A stretch of DNA of 64,000 nucleotides from Arabidopsis thaliana (taxonomy: Eukaryota; Streptophyta; Magnoliopsida; Brassicales; Brassicaceae), in contig NC_003074.8 of assembly GCF_000001735.4 (NCBI RefSeq), forward strand, positions 3,968,101-4,032,100, read 5' to 3'. The position numbers were made by a program, and so were the translations under genes. This document shows, in pieces, positions 31,301 to 42,893 of the stretch. Numbering within the stretch: the stretch's first letter is position 1; each line of letters starts with the position of its first letter. The notes under the pieces are model-generated. The model did not search any database and had not been told where the DNA came from. It was given only the letters and a program-made list of their open reading frames with translations.

Positions 31301-34300
31301 TAAAACACCTGAACTAGGAGAAGAAGTATTTCAAATAAGATTTTTAATATCCAAGACTCAAAGTTCTCAATAGCCGAAGAAGTGCTTGACATCTTAGGCA
31401 AGTCTTTTGTTCTTGTCCCTTGTAGCAGAAGCCTATTTTCATTGTCGATATATGTTTCTTGGGCATAATCTTCTTCAATGGTAGTCGCATTATCACTTAT
31501 CATTGGCTCTAACAATTGTGCATGAACTCCTAAATTAAGAATTAAATCAAATACACGAATCCTACAAGGTGCTTTTGTGGAGCATAGCATTTCCTGAAAT
31601 ACATTTGCATGCATGGCTAGAAAAGTTAGTAGCAGTATAAATATCATGAAAATATATCTGAGTGTCGAAAGTCACACCTCGAGCATGGATAAAGTAAGAG
31701 GAGCAGCAATTCTAGCGTCCAATACATACCTAAAAAACAGGTTTTGCAAAACGGTTGTGCCATAAGCTTGTCAACAGTTATAAAGGAAGAATGATTAAAA
31801 ATCTTAATTAACATACTACATAAGATAAGATAACATATTATAAAACAAAGAGCTTACATGTCGATAACAAGCTTAATTAGGACGCTCACAGCCACATCCA
31901 TCGACGGCTTTCCAGTCTTGCTCGTTAATTGGGGTGATACAGTCATTTGATTTGAAGGGGTGGATGATGCCTCAGAACAAACAGCAGCGATCACTTCACC
32001 TACCTCGGCAGGGTTTAGGCGCAGTGGTTGTTGTTCACTGCAAAATCATGCAGGAAGGAGAGTGATTTGTTGTTATGAAGGTCAAAGCTAAAATTGTGCA
32101 TCAGAAAGATGCTCCAATGCAGAGAATCCCCTTTCACTCGCAACAGATACAGTTATTTATGCAAACGAGGTGATTAAACATCCACATACACAATAGTGGA
32201 AGAGCCACTGAAACCACTTATATAAGTTAGAGTGAAATAAAATATAGGTCGTATGGAGTTTATTCAATTGCAGTTCTTTGTCAGTTTACATACCGATGTG
32301 ATACTTAGAAAGGCTAGCATTAGGCATTATGGTAAATGTTCAAAAGGGCAATCGTATTGCAAGCTATTAAGTAAAACCTTATAAACATTAAAGCTATTAA
32401 GATAGACACAGCCAAAAAAAAATGAGTGACATTAAGGAAATGGAGAAAACAATACCTGTAATGACGATACTGAAAAAGCGGTCTGGCACGTGGACGAAAT
32501 GTATTTACAGTGGAATCATCCCTGCAGATCATGCAAATCTTCAGTTTAAGAACTCACATTAACTTTCAAAATAGATTTTTATGCTTTAATATAAGAATTT
32601 GCACAAAAGATCATTCTCATTAGGTACAATCATTTCAAAGTGCAGTCCCTGTATCGATTCTAAATTGCACCATTTATGTGAAAAATCTGGAAATGACATT
32701 CTATAAGTGGTAGAACAGTCTCTAACAATGCAGAAGGGATCATCAGCTTTTTTCTAATTTCCAAAACATAAAAGAACAAGATGCTATATGCACCAACACC
32801 CAGTGCCATTTTAGAAACTGCCCTTAGTTAAAAAATGAAATCCATATTTTTTGCGTCTACTGCTTTAACACAATTAACAGATGGCATCTGATCTAGAGGA
32901 AATAATTATAAGTTTAACACTTATTCAAAATCTAGGAGTCCAGTTTCTTGGTGGCTAAAAAAAAGCCATGATAAAACTTACAAGGCATAAAAGGCAAGTA
33001 TAATCCTAAGCCATCACTTTGCAAAATACTTCAGAAAACCACACTAGAATACATACCAGATCTGCTGAGGGCCAGCCCTGGTGCGTTTGGAAGCTGTAAT
33101 TGCTCTCAAGTGGGAGCGAGCTGAGGCTGAGTTTGTTATCATCGTGACTGAAGCTGGCTGCAGCAGTTGTTCTAAATAAGGCATCTCTGCGGTACCAAAA
33201 TATTTCCAGTGCTGACCCTTCATTTTGGCTTCCATATCTCCTACAAGCAGGCCAGCAGCACCAACTTCCAGAAGATTACAATTGTTCATGTCTTGGAGAT
33301 TAACAGGGCGTTCGCTAAGCATGCAGAGAAAATGTTCACCGATAGTCAAGTACTATAGCCATGCAATGAAGGAATTGCTTAAGATATGTATTGAATGAGT
33401 GTTTGTTTACGAAAGTACAGGAGTGTACAGTCAAGAAAGGAAGCAAAGATGCGTTTGAACATTTGTAGGAACCGAAATCATGTACAATGTACCTTTCAGA
33501 AGAAGCTGATGATAACTGTAGCTCCCCAACCCAACGCCAATTCAGCAAGTCTGACGATATGTATTCAGTGTCTTCCATAGCATTAATTTCTTGTATATTT
33601 GACAAGTTTGAAACAGACAGATTTGCAGCATCCTTTTTCTGTGGAGATTCTGCGGCATTTGCTGGACTTAATTGAGAATTGAATGATTTGCTCAACAAAG
33701 AAGATAGAGATGGCAATAACTGTCTTGACGCAAGAGTAGCTCCTGCAAATGCTGCAGGTTGAAAGGATCGCCTTGGGATATGTAAAGCCACAAGGGAACG
33801 CACATAATGCAATGATTTCACCAGAGCTGCAGAAGCAAAACTGGACACTGGTAAAGGAGAAGCACCCGCTGGTGCTGATAAAACAGGCAATGATTTTTGC
33901 TTCAAGCTAGCATCGCACTCAGCAATCAGGTTCACGCAAAATTTATCGACCTGCAGAAGTGTCTCCTCGCCAGGCTTATATCTGTAGTGTAAGAACACCT
34001 TGGGATCATTATTATGTAAGATGTAATCCATGGAAAACATCGGAAGACATGTATACATATTACAGACAAACCTCAAAATATAGAAAAAATGCACATTTTA
34101 TCTCTAGGTTTGAACAACCATTATGTTAGCGTTCCCCACAAACAGAGCACAAAATTATGCTTATCGTGAGACAGACGTACTTAGGACATTGACAAGTGAA
34201 GAGATGCTAGTTCAAAGAAGTAAATGAAAACAATTAAGTTACATCCTTCAATTAGAAATTTTACCTTAAGATATACCGTTTCAGTAGAGCCACACACCTC

Positions 34301-35557
34301 GTAACCACAGCTGGGCTGCAGAAAATTGATTGAACATTAGCAACAACTAATATTTAATCCGTGCTACTTGAGAAATATTTAGATTATAGCAATCTGCATC
34401 CTAGCTAAATCAGGTTATATTCAACAATATGTCCACCTAGCAATAAGCCCTCAAGTACTTTAATAGTCAACCTGGGCTGATGATATATCTATAAAGGGAC
34501 TTTTCCGACTTTGTTTGCTTTCTGCTAGGAGTCCTTCCCCACACAGGCACACACTTCTACCTAAGACATCTGTTCAGATTATCATATATTCTACAAATAC
34601 CTTTGATTATTATTCTTCATAGTTAATACAGGTTTCACTATCAGACTTGCAAGTGTTACCAAAGAACCAAAAATACATGTAGCCAGTCCAAACTATGATT
34701 CAAAAAAGAGTCAAAGCTTCACAGTATGATGAAAAACATATGAAGTACGGATCAATTACCTGCGATCTCTCTCTGCTATAGTATGCTCTAACAGCATGTT
34801 GTAGGCCAGGTCAGTCGTGGCAGAGGCTGATAGATAATCCTGTGATCATCAAGCGATTGTGTGAGTTCATGCAATGCCCTAAAGACGGAGATCAAATATG
34901 TCCCGTCAACTACCAAGGTCCTAATACAATAGATAATGAAAACGGGCTTCTCCATCACATATCTCTCTATCCACATGAGGCTTCAAATGCAATGGCTACT
35001 AGAACAAAAGGAGTAATGTGTGGGATATTAGCACAAAGGTCTTCACAAAACTAAAACATGGAAACTAATAGTACTGATAGAATAGAAAATTTTCAGCTCT
35101 AAAAATCAATCACGACGCCAACACTACTCAAAGAAAGCGCAAATGTAGACACTGCTCTCTTCATATACCAATGGAAATCAAAAGCCCTAGATACTCAATT
35201 CCTCTCTTTACACAATCATAGAAGATGATCAATTTACCTCTAATTAAACGCAAAAATGGAAACACATGGACGAGAGATAATCCCATTTCACAATAAGGAA
35301 AATAAAGCAAGCATAGCGTAAGTGTTACACACCCGGAGATTCCTGAGAGCTTCAGAGGGAGCCATGGAAGGGATCGCGCCATGGTGCGAATTAACCGGAG
35401 GAGGAGAGGATGAGAGGCAGTCCGCAACGGCTCGACGAAGTGGCTCAGGCGGCTTCTTGGAGGAAGAAGATCTAAGACGCGAGGCAGAGCCGGCAGCGCC
35501 TAGCTGCAGCAACCGGGAGCTTCCGGGGCTTTGACCGGGGCTATAAGTAGAAGACAT
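28373..35557 (-). CDS. Uncharacterised plant-conserved 1184-residue helical protein (At3g12590)
   Basis: Seventeen coding exons: 35333-35557, 34760-34839, 34265-34315, 33493-33981, 33057-33314, 32456-32521, 31858-32037, 31678-31729, 31309-31593, 31114-31224, 30709-30906, 30318-30593, 29581-30198, 28923-29383, 28765-28825, 28586-28654 and 28373-28447. The frame stays open for 1184 residues. The N-terminus is Ser/Pro-rich and disordered (SSSSKKPPEPLRRAVADCLS). The rest is a succession of amphipathic helices with leucine-rich spacing, looking like an alpha-solenoid of ARM/HEAT type, with no catalytic motif and no signal peptide. The intron after exon 15 has a GC donor. I do not recognise a function; a scaffold role is inference only. 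Confidence 0.88.
28763..28764 (-). other. GC 5' splice site (GC-AG intron)
   Basis: In the 1184-residue protein gene, the intron between 28765 and 28654 starts AAG-GCAAGAG instead of GT. Its flanks match the strong consensus expected for the rare GC-AG class (AG before, AAG after). The frame joins perfectly (LLK then RMMTEE). No GT nearby would keep the frame. Confidence 0.8.
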
Positions 35558-36299
35558 GAATCACAAATCTCGCCGGAGCTGCGCCACTATTGCTGGGAGG
35601 AGTAAAAGACTTTTTCGATTTGGGGAATGTTGCTGCTGGCTAACGTTGTGTCCTTCACATCACACATCAGATGAGCTGTCAAAGCTTCTTCGTTTTGAAT
35701 CCCATGGTGGAATCTAAATCACGGAGACATGTTTTTTGCAATCTCATCCCCCTTGTTCTATTATTTCCTAGATACAGCATCATATCTTCATTTAGTACTA
35801 TATAGGTCCATAACATGTAGGGATTGTCCTATGTTACAATTGGATTTGAGAGAAAACGGTTCATTCATACAATATTATGTTCTGCTCTTACAATTCAGAC
35901 ATGAATTATACTACCGTACAAATTCATGTATGTGCTACTATAATTGGTCAATTCATACAGTATCTAATGAATTTTATGCTAGAATCTAAAATACTGTTCG
36001 ACTGTAACGGTGTTAAATTAAGGTGTAAGCGGTTGATTGAAAGTTAATGGCTCGGATGGCATGTTAGCCCATAGACTATAGAGTAAGAGTAGTAGCTGAG
36101 CTAACGTAAATACAAAATCTTTGGAGAATAGAAAGTTCATCTCAAATATCCGAAACTCGTTAAGATTGGTTGTTAGATGTATCACTTGAAATGCCTAAAA
36201 AAAAATGTTTGAGTCTTGATAAGCTCACGAACCAATATTAAAAGTGGGCCCATTAAACCGAAAAACAAAAGAATGGGCCCAATAAGATGTCCCATAACC

Positions 36300-36305
36300 C
36301 ACGTG
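36300..36305. promoter_or_regulatory. CACGTG G-box upstream of NUDT16
   Basis: A palindromic G-box core in the context CCCACGTGACA, about 400 nt before the NUDT16 start codon. It is a usual bZIP/bHLH target and fits a light or stress input, by inference. Confidence 0.5.
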
Positions 36306-36502
36306 ACATGCTGACTGTGCCGATCCGTTCATCACGCTCACGGTTTGCTCCTTCCCCCAATGGCCCGAATAAAAGAAAATTTATTATTACATTTTGTTTT
36401 TCGTCTTCTCTGTTCTTTGTTGACCCACCCAACAACCAAAAAAAATAAATACAAATCTGTATCTGCGTCTTTGATCCTAAATAGCTATAGACAGACACAC
36501 CC

Positions 36503-36510
36503 AAACCCTA
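36503..36510 (+). promoter_or_regulatory. Telo-box AAACCCTA upstream of NUDT16
   Basis: AAACCCTA near the probable transcription start. With the site II TGGGCC elements further upstream, this is the common plant arrangement in promoters active in dividing cells. Confidence 0.5.
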
Positions 36511-36575
36511 GATCTAACCCCAGCCGTCAGATCAGATTGATCGGGCAATCGCTTCTAGACCGTTGGAATCAAGCA

Positions 36576-36656
36576 ATGGTAGAGGTAGAATCGTATTTGT
36601 GGGTATCTAGAAGAGGCGTTAGGATTGTCTCCAAGCTGGGTGTTTTTTCATCTTGA
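36576..36656 (+). CDS. Possible 26-codon upstream ORF in the NUDT16 leader
   Basis: An ATG-started frame (MVEVESYLWVSRRGVRIVSK, then LGVFSS and stop) ends 52 nt before the NUDT16 start. It lies in what should be the leader, as no splice site of reasonable size would remove it. If translated it would lower or condition NUDT16 translation. Conservation is unknown, and a transcription start downstream of 36576 would remove it. Confidence 0.35.
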   Translation: MVEVESYLWVSRRGVRIVSKLGVFSS

Positions 36657-36708
36657 TGGCCAACTAATCGAATCTCCTACTCTAAAGATATTTTTGTTTA
36701 TTTCTGTC

Positions 36709-37895
36709 ATGTGTGATTTGGTCGCGCGTACGGGTCGTCTCCAGCAGCGGTACGAGGATGGCTCTCGTCTCGTCGCCGGGTACCGTTTTTTTATCCATCC
36801 TTGTTCCTTTTTCTTTTTATTATGTCTGCGTTTGTATCGCCTCTTTGAAGCTGACGTTTTGGTTTATGTAATGTGAATCTTTCTCCTTTATTCGAAAATT
36901 GTGGATGCGATTGATTATAATGGGTGTAACTGTTGGGAATTTGTTTTCATGGATCTCTACGTATCCCTGTATTGAAGTGATTGCTTTGATTTATTTTGTT
37001 ATCTGCTTCGTGATTAATTGGGCATTTTTTTGTGTTGAGGTGTTATGTCTGTAATTGCAAAACAAGAGTCACGTCACCTTATCGAATCATGTTTGAAGAT
37101 TTTTTTGTTTTAGAGTCATGTTTTGAAAAGAGGATTTTGACATGTTTAGACTTGTTTTGATTGTATCTGATCTTGGTTGATGACCATGTCTCTTTAATTT
37201 TGTTTTTTGGAGATGATGGACCTTGCTTAACAAGTTCAATGTCGGGCATTTATAGGTGTATTCCGTTTAGGTATGTAAATTCTGACAAAGATGGTAATTC
37301 TGAATCTGGGAAAGTGATTCAAGTGTTGATGATCAGCTCGTCTAGTGGACCTGGACTTTTGTTTCCCAAGGTACAAAGCAAACGCTGTTTCTTCTTGCTT
37401 TTGCCTTTGTTTGGAAACAAAGTAACATATCCGATGATTCATATAGGGAGGATGGGAGAATGATGAGACAGTCAGGGAGGCTGCAGCGAGGGAAGCAGTG
37501 GAAGAAGCAGGAGTCCGTGGGATTCTTATGGTAAAACCCTTCACGCATACCGTGTAAGTGCAGCCCTTTGTTATTTGTTTAAGCCTGGTGCTGAGAATGT
37601 CGAAAATTTTGGAACTTTGCAGGATTTTTTGGGGAATTATGAGTTCAAGAGCAAATCACACCAAGATGAGTTTAGCCCAGAAGGTTTATGTAAAGCGGCA
37701 ATGTACGCGTTGTATGTGAAAGAAGAGCTAGCGACGTGGCCGGAACATGAGACGAGAACACGTAAATGGCTGACAATTGAAGAAGCGGTAGAGAGTTGCA
37801 GGCACCCTTGGATGAAGGACGCATTGGTGGAAGGATTCTGTAAATGGCATAAGGAGAAGATGGTTAAAGGAGAGGAGATAACTGGTGAACATTGA
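36709..37895 (+). CDS. NUDT16: Nudix hydrolase NUDT16 (At3g12600)
   Basis: Four coding exons (36709-36779, 37256-37370, 37447-37530 and 37623-37895) give 180 residues, the known NUDT16 length. The Nudix box is complete and encoded entirely by exon 3: G-x5-E-x7-REAVEEAG-V (about residues 63-85, GGWENDETVREAA then REAVEEAGV). The metal-binding glutamates of REAVEEAG are all present. Nudix enzymes split nucleoside diphosphates linked to another moiety. This member groups with plant diphosphoinositol-polyphosphate/ApnA-type hydrolases and has been predicted mitochondrial, although the N-terminus here (MCDLVARTGRLQQRYEDGSR) is not a strong presequence. The actual substrate is uncertain. A possible uORF precedes it. 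Confidence 0.95.
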
Positions 37896-38560
37896 AGCAA
37901 ATGTGCATAAACCTCTGAGCGTTGGTTTCATTCCTTTCGATTTTGTTTTTACCTTTTTGTTTTTGTTTTTGAAGTCTTATGCATGGATAATCTCTTGTGA
38001 CTGCGAAACGTAATAGTTTCGAAGATTTAAAGTTCAATTATTGCCCTATTTTCACATAGCTGTCTTCACCATTTTCAATAATTATGGAAAATGACAGCTC
38101 TTGAGCCTTGACAATAGCGATTTATAATAGTGGGTTGAGAAAATGTTATCTTTCTTGTGAAAGAAATTATTTGTTTGTAAACTCAGTTTTCATATTTCTA
38201 TTAAGCGGTATTAACATGATTCATATCTCATATATAACTTTGCTATCCTTAAGAAAATTTGTGAGAATCAGAATGGTATGGGCATTGTGTCGGAATGTGA
38301 AGTCATGGCCATTTCTAGATCTTGAAATTAAATTCTATAACATTGCTTTTGATTTTACATCCGGATTCATTGTACATAGACCGCAAACCATATTGGATCG
38401 GTGTACCTGTCCGTTGCCAGTAACATATCTTAGCTTTAGAAACTAAAATCTGAAAGACGAAGAAATGAAAAGCAAAATATCACAAGTTTGATACAACGAA
38501 CAAGAGCAACAGCAAAAAGAATAACCCGGTTCAGTAAAACCAGAAACCATATCCTTGTTA
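37896..38560. other. Convergent 3' intergenic, NUDT16/DRT100
   Basis: About 660 nt. A 112-codon frame at 38108-38446 on the plus strand is AT-rich, has no domain and has no promoter context. I treat this stretch as 3'UTR and spacer. Confidence 0.55.
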
Positions 38561-39679
38561 TTAACATGACGTCGTCAAAGGGCCACCGCAGAGACATTGG
38601 TTGTCACTAAACGACGTAGCTTCAAGGTGATCAAAAGGAAAACCCGTTGGAATACGCCCACAAAGCTTGTTATGGCTAATATCCAAATGTCCCACAAACT
38701 TAGCTGACGACAACGAATCCGGGATCCGACCCGATAGACTATTGTGTGACAGATCAAGCGAAACTAAATACGTTTTTGACCCGAAAACGTCGGGTATAGT
38801 TCCTTCCAACGCATTTCGGCTCAAATTGGCAACATCTAAACCGGAATTGCTAAGAAGCGAACCGGGGATTGGACCGGTTAACGAATTGCAATCGAGATTC
38901 AAAAGTGAGAGTACCTTCATGTTACCCATCCATTCGGGTATCGGACCTTCGATATGGTTTTTGGATAGATCCAGATCCGCTAACCGTTCCATACCCGAGA
39001 TCGACTCTGGAATTGACCCGGTTAGTTCGTTACGGCCCAGTAAAACTCTGCTCAACATCTTCAACGATCCGAAATCGGCCGGGATCACGCCGGTGATTCC
39101 ATTTTCCGTCAATTCAAGATGCTTCAACTCGATGAGTGACGTCAGTGACGCCGGAATCTCGCCGGACATTTGATTCTCGGCGAGGTTTAAAACAGCGAGT
39201 TTCGAGAGTTTGCCGATTTCCGCGGGAATCTCCCCGGTGATCTTGTTGCCGGCGAGATCGAGGATACGGAGCGAAGCTAGGGAAGTAATGCACGGAGGAA
39301 TCTCTCCGGTGATTCCTTTCCAGTCGGCGAGAACGAGGGAAGTGAGTGCGGTTAAGTCACAAACTGCTGGATCAATCGAACCGGACATATAACCGGACCG
39401 GCCTGCCTTTTGGAAAATGGCGTCTTCAGATTCTCCCCGGAGAGAAATATCAGTGACCCGACCCGAATCAGGATCGCAGCTGATACCGTACCATTCCTTG
39501 CAACAATCAGTGTTTTCAGACCAAGTGTTGAAGATACCGAGGTTTGGTTCGCTCAGTGACGACTTGAAAGCATTGAGAGCCGTCTGATCTTTAGGAGAGC
39601 AGCATCTGACGACGGAGATGACGGAAATGAAAACGACGGCGAGTAATGAACTAAACGGCGATGCCAACAACTTTCTCAT
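38561..39679 (-). CDS. DRT100: DRT100, secreted leucine-rich-repeat protein (At3g12610)
   Basis: Single-exon gene for 372 residues. A signal peptide covers about residues 1-27 (LLASPFSSLLAVVFISVISV), followed by a plant LRR N-terminal cap with paired cysteines (TALNAFKSSLSEP; DCCKEWYGISC). About ten plant-type repeats LxxLxLxxNxITGxIPxx follow (about 90-345), and a C-terminal cap has cysteines (LCGRIP, CLCGG, TSC at the very end). There is no transmembrane or kinase domain, so it resembles a free extracellular LRR protein of the PGIP/DRT100 class. The name comes from an Arabidopsis cDNA that partly rescued DNA-repair mutants of E. coli; a secreted LRR makes a direct role in repair doubtful. 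Confidence 0.95.
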   Translation of the reverse strand: MRKLLASPFSSLLAVVFISVISVVRCCSPKDQTALNAFKSSLSEPNLGIFNTWSENTDCCKEWYGISCDPDSGRVTDISLRGESEDAIFQKAGRSGYMSGSIDPAVCDLTALTSLVLADWKGITGEIPPCITSLASLRILDLAGNKITGEIPAEIGKLSKLAVLNLAENQMSGEIPASLTSLIELKHLELTENGITGVIPADFGSLKMLSRVLLGRNELTGSIPESISGMERLADLDLSKNHIEGPIPEWMGNMKVLSLLNLDCNSLTGPIPGSLLSNSGLDVANLSRNALEGTIPDVFGSKTYLVSLDLSHNSLSGRIPDSLSSAKFVGHLDISHNKLCGRIPTGFPFDHLEATSFSDNQCLCGGPLTTSC

Positions 39680-39730
39680 TTTTAAAAGAAATGTTTGATA
39701 TAGAGTGGTGTTGTGTAATGAGTCTTTGGA

Positions 39731-39737
39731 TTATATA
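39731..39737 (-). promoter_or_regulatory. TATA box of DRT100
   Basis: TATATAA on the minus strand, 52 nt before the start codon, implying a leader of only about 20-25 nt. Confidence 0.65.
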
Positions 39738-41409
39738 GAAACGTAGAAAAGGAGAGAGAGACATTTGCATGTGCATGGTATCATGGGCATGTGCATGTTA
39801 CTACTATTGTTCTATATATTATCTTACGAATGTATTCTTATACCCTTTAATCTATTGTACTAAAGATGAGTATCATGTGTGTATGTCAGTTTTACTTTTT
39901 AAAAAAATATTTGATTAATCGAGTATCCAACCATGATCCGGCAATATATAAGTTAATCATGTTGATTTGTTTCAACGGTAAGGATATATGTTTTGATTTT
40001 CATGGACATTTAACTAATGCAAAGAGATAATTTACATGGACATTGAAGTAATGCATATTCTTAGACGTATTTATACATAGCTCTATGATCAATAATGCAC
40101 GGATTATGGAGCATGGACTTGCTATTTCCTAAGTTTTTTTTGCCATATTACAGCAATGATTATGATTTCAAGTTTACTGAAACGCCAAAACTTCACATCA
40201 ATAAAAGCTTAGTATGACTAATTATGATTGATAATTTACCAATTATTAGAGACAGCATTTAATAAACCAAATATGGTTGGTCCTCCATAAATACTTTTAC
40301 ATGTGACTCATGTGGTCCTACTACAGAACTACAGAAGCATTTAACTAAGCATCTCTCTGTCCAAAGTCCAAACTTTGATTTTTTTGTTTTCCTTCCCTAA
40401 TTTCTTATCCCAAACGTATCGTTGTTAAAAATCCTTACATTTGATTTAATTAGTTTAATTATAATATTTGACATATAACATTTGTTTCTAACTAATTCAC
40501 ATATAATCTTGTTGAAGAAATAATATTATGATCAAAATCATTAGAGCTTATTCCAGCATTTATGATTTTCAGTCGCGTTGTCTTGGTTAGGACATGATTC
40601 AACGCCCATCACATGCTCAGGGGTCAAGATCCCATTTCCTGGAGCTGTCTTTATTTATTTATTTTAGTATTAGTAAAAAATTTCCATGTCCTTGCTCATA
40701 ACCAAAACATAATTTCAATCATAACAACAATATACAGTAATCCATTTGTAAAATGTTAGTTTTGTCGCCATATCTCCAAATGAATTCAAATTCGATGAAA
40801 TGCATGTGCGAACATATGGATCATTAGATTATTTTGTTTTCATTTCGATTTACTATTGCGTGAATTATTCGTGATCTTTCAAGGTCTTTTAGATAACTAT
40901 TCTAAATATTTTGGAACTATAGTCGGATGATTTTTTTACTGAGAACTGTAGTCAATTATATTTAAGGTAACTTTAATTTGTGACTGACAAGATCTTTTGA
41001 ATTCTTAGGCCATGAAAAGCAATGTTGTTTTGTCTTTGACATAAAAGACGAACTTGTAGCAGTATCGGTCTCTACTGCATCAATTACACATTCGCTTATG
41101 TTTTTGTATATACACTAAAAATGACAACATAAGCAAAAAGTGGTAGATGGAGGTAGTCAGTAGTAGAAATCTTTCCAACAAGTGATATCTCTTTATATTA
41201 TCCATAATAAACTCAGTTTGCCAAAAGACCTATACATTGGATTTCAACTCTTCATTTTTTTTTGGGATGAATAAAAAACAGAGTTAAGAGGAAATTTTTA
41301 TATATAGAGAAAAAAAAAAAGAAGGAACTTGAATTGCGTTTTGCAATGTGTTTTTATATATAGTGGATAATGTATATATAAGATATATATAGATGTGGTG
41401 AGAGTAGAG
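39738..41409. other. Intergenic, DRT100 promoter to PP2C38 3' end
   Basis: About 1.7 kb of AT-rich DNA. It is the DRT100 upstream region on the left and PP2C38 3'UTR on the right. Short inverted repeats occur near 41058-41077 (GCAGTA/TACTGC), too short to interpret. I see no gene or mobile element. Confidence 0.55.
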
Positions 41410-42893
41410 TCAAGTAGAAGGTCCAGCTAAATCACCACCACCTGAGATGGAGAGGAGAGGTCGGCGTGAGGTACTGCGACTGACGAGATGTGAATCAAGA
41501 AACACAACTATGACTGTTATATCATCATGAAAATGTCTCCGCACTCCTCTATCGATCTTTTTTAGATCCGAATATCTCATCTCTCTCTTCTTTGCTGCCT
41601 CTCTTAGAGCTGTTTTTATGAGCTTCCTTGCAATCCCCTGCATACCCACATGTTCTCAATCAATCTTTCTATCTATTTGCACATAAAACGAGAGAGAGTA
41701 AGAAAGAGCAAGTGGCAATCTTACATTGCGCGGGCATGTGTTCACAATGTCAACAGCTTCTTGATTGGACAAGTGCTCCCACAAGCCGTCTGATGCAAAT
41801 ATAAGAAACTGATCTTCTGGATGGATTTTGTGTACTGTAATTGCCGGCTCTGCTCTAAGGATGGGCTTATGGAAAACCTCAGGGACCCTGAACTTTGCCA
41901 ACAATGGTTCCCGGTTGAATTCTGCTTTCTTTAAGTATGCATCACCAATCGACCGTGAAACCTTCAAGAACCAGCCACGGGTTATATCTAGCGAAAAATC
42001 CTCTTCTTATACATGCATAGGGCTTACTTAGTTGTATCTTTCACAGTCAAGCTACTTGCAAGAAAAGAGTCTAGAAGTCAGCAACTCGCATTACCGTGAA
42101 AGTATTTTTACCTGTATAATACCTTTGACACGCCAAACTTTGTGCTTCAAGACCACAATCTGAGGATCATTTGGATGCAACGAGCGCAACTCCTCTCTCA
42201 CAGATTCAAGACTTGCATTATGCTCAGACGATAACTGAACGGCCTTGACAATTTTAAACGCTTTTTCCAGTCTTCCTAGCACAACCCGAGAATCTCCAGC
42301 GTTTGCAATATACAACAATCCACTACATATGATCCCTACCAGACAACAAGCTCCAACAGAAGCAATCTGTGGTTTAATCTGCCACTGCCGCCGGACAAGA
42401 GAAAGAAAATCTTCTTCCGTAGCTAAAAACGCTTTAGTTATAACATTGGCAGACATTCCATGATTCTCTGATGTAAACTCTGCAATCAGAAAATGTCACC
42501 AACTTAGAACATAGATAGTCCCAAACACACACATATCAAATATAACAAAAAAGAAGGAAACAACGTACTCCTGATGTTGTCGAAGAGGTGTTTATTAACG
42601 AAACGGGCAGCTTCAGGACCACCATGACCATCATAAACACCAACAAAAGTAGCTTGAGGACCAGAATCAAACATACTAACAGGTCCAGACTCAAGCTTGC
42701 TATGATCTTCGAGAAGATTATTAGCTTGAATAACAGACATAGAGAACTCTCCAGCAACATGGTTACCAGAATCTTTATACCAAAGAAGACCATCACATCG
42801 ACCATTAGCGTCTCTAGTAGAATGATCTCCTTTAACAGAAGGTCGCCTCCAACATGGTGCTACCATCCGCAATATAGTTGCCGATGATACCAT
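41410..42893 (-). CDS. PP2C38: Clade D protein phosphatase PP2C38 (At3g12620)
   Basis: Mg/Mn-dependent Ser/Thr phosphatase. Four coding exons (42569-42893, 42112-42479, 41725-41961 and 41410-41637) give 385 residues. Metal-binding motifs are intact: VGVYDGHGG (residues 84-92), [22 protein letters not shown] and [10 protein letters not shown]. The N-terminus carries the plant clade D signature ([26 protein letters not shown]). Clade D enzymes dephosphorylate plasma-membrane H+-ATPase, and this member is reported as a negative regulator of the immune kinase BIK1; that is family and literature knowledge, not visible in sequence. A 5'UTR intron is possible (donor-like site near 43090). It is divergently arranged with SAP5 across 1.7 kb. 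Confidence 0.95.

Larger units (their letters stand above)
35558..36708. other. Divergent upstream region, 1184-residue protein and NUDT16
   Basis: About 1.15 kb. The right half is a compact housekeeping-type promoter for NUDT16: two TGGGCC site II elements (near 36246 and 36275), a CACGTG box and a telo-box. The left half (35.7-36.0 kb) is AT-rich with no feature. Confidence 0.55.

Noticed and set aside
38108..38446. 112-codon frame between NUDT16 and DRT100
   Set aside because: AT-driven hydrophobic translation in a 3' convergent spacer, with no upstream promoter features.
38667..39173. 168-codon frame opposite DRT100
   Set aside because: It is the repetitive complement of the LRR codons (regular Ser/Gly/Ile/Pro pattern), not an independent protein.
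41058..41134. Short inverted repeats (GCAGTA/TACTGC and GCTTATG/CATAAGC)
   Set aside because: Stems of 6-7 bp with variable spacers are expected by chance in AT-rich DNA. No miRNA-like foldback is evident.
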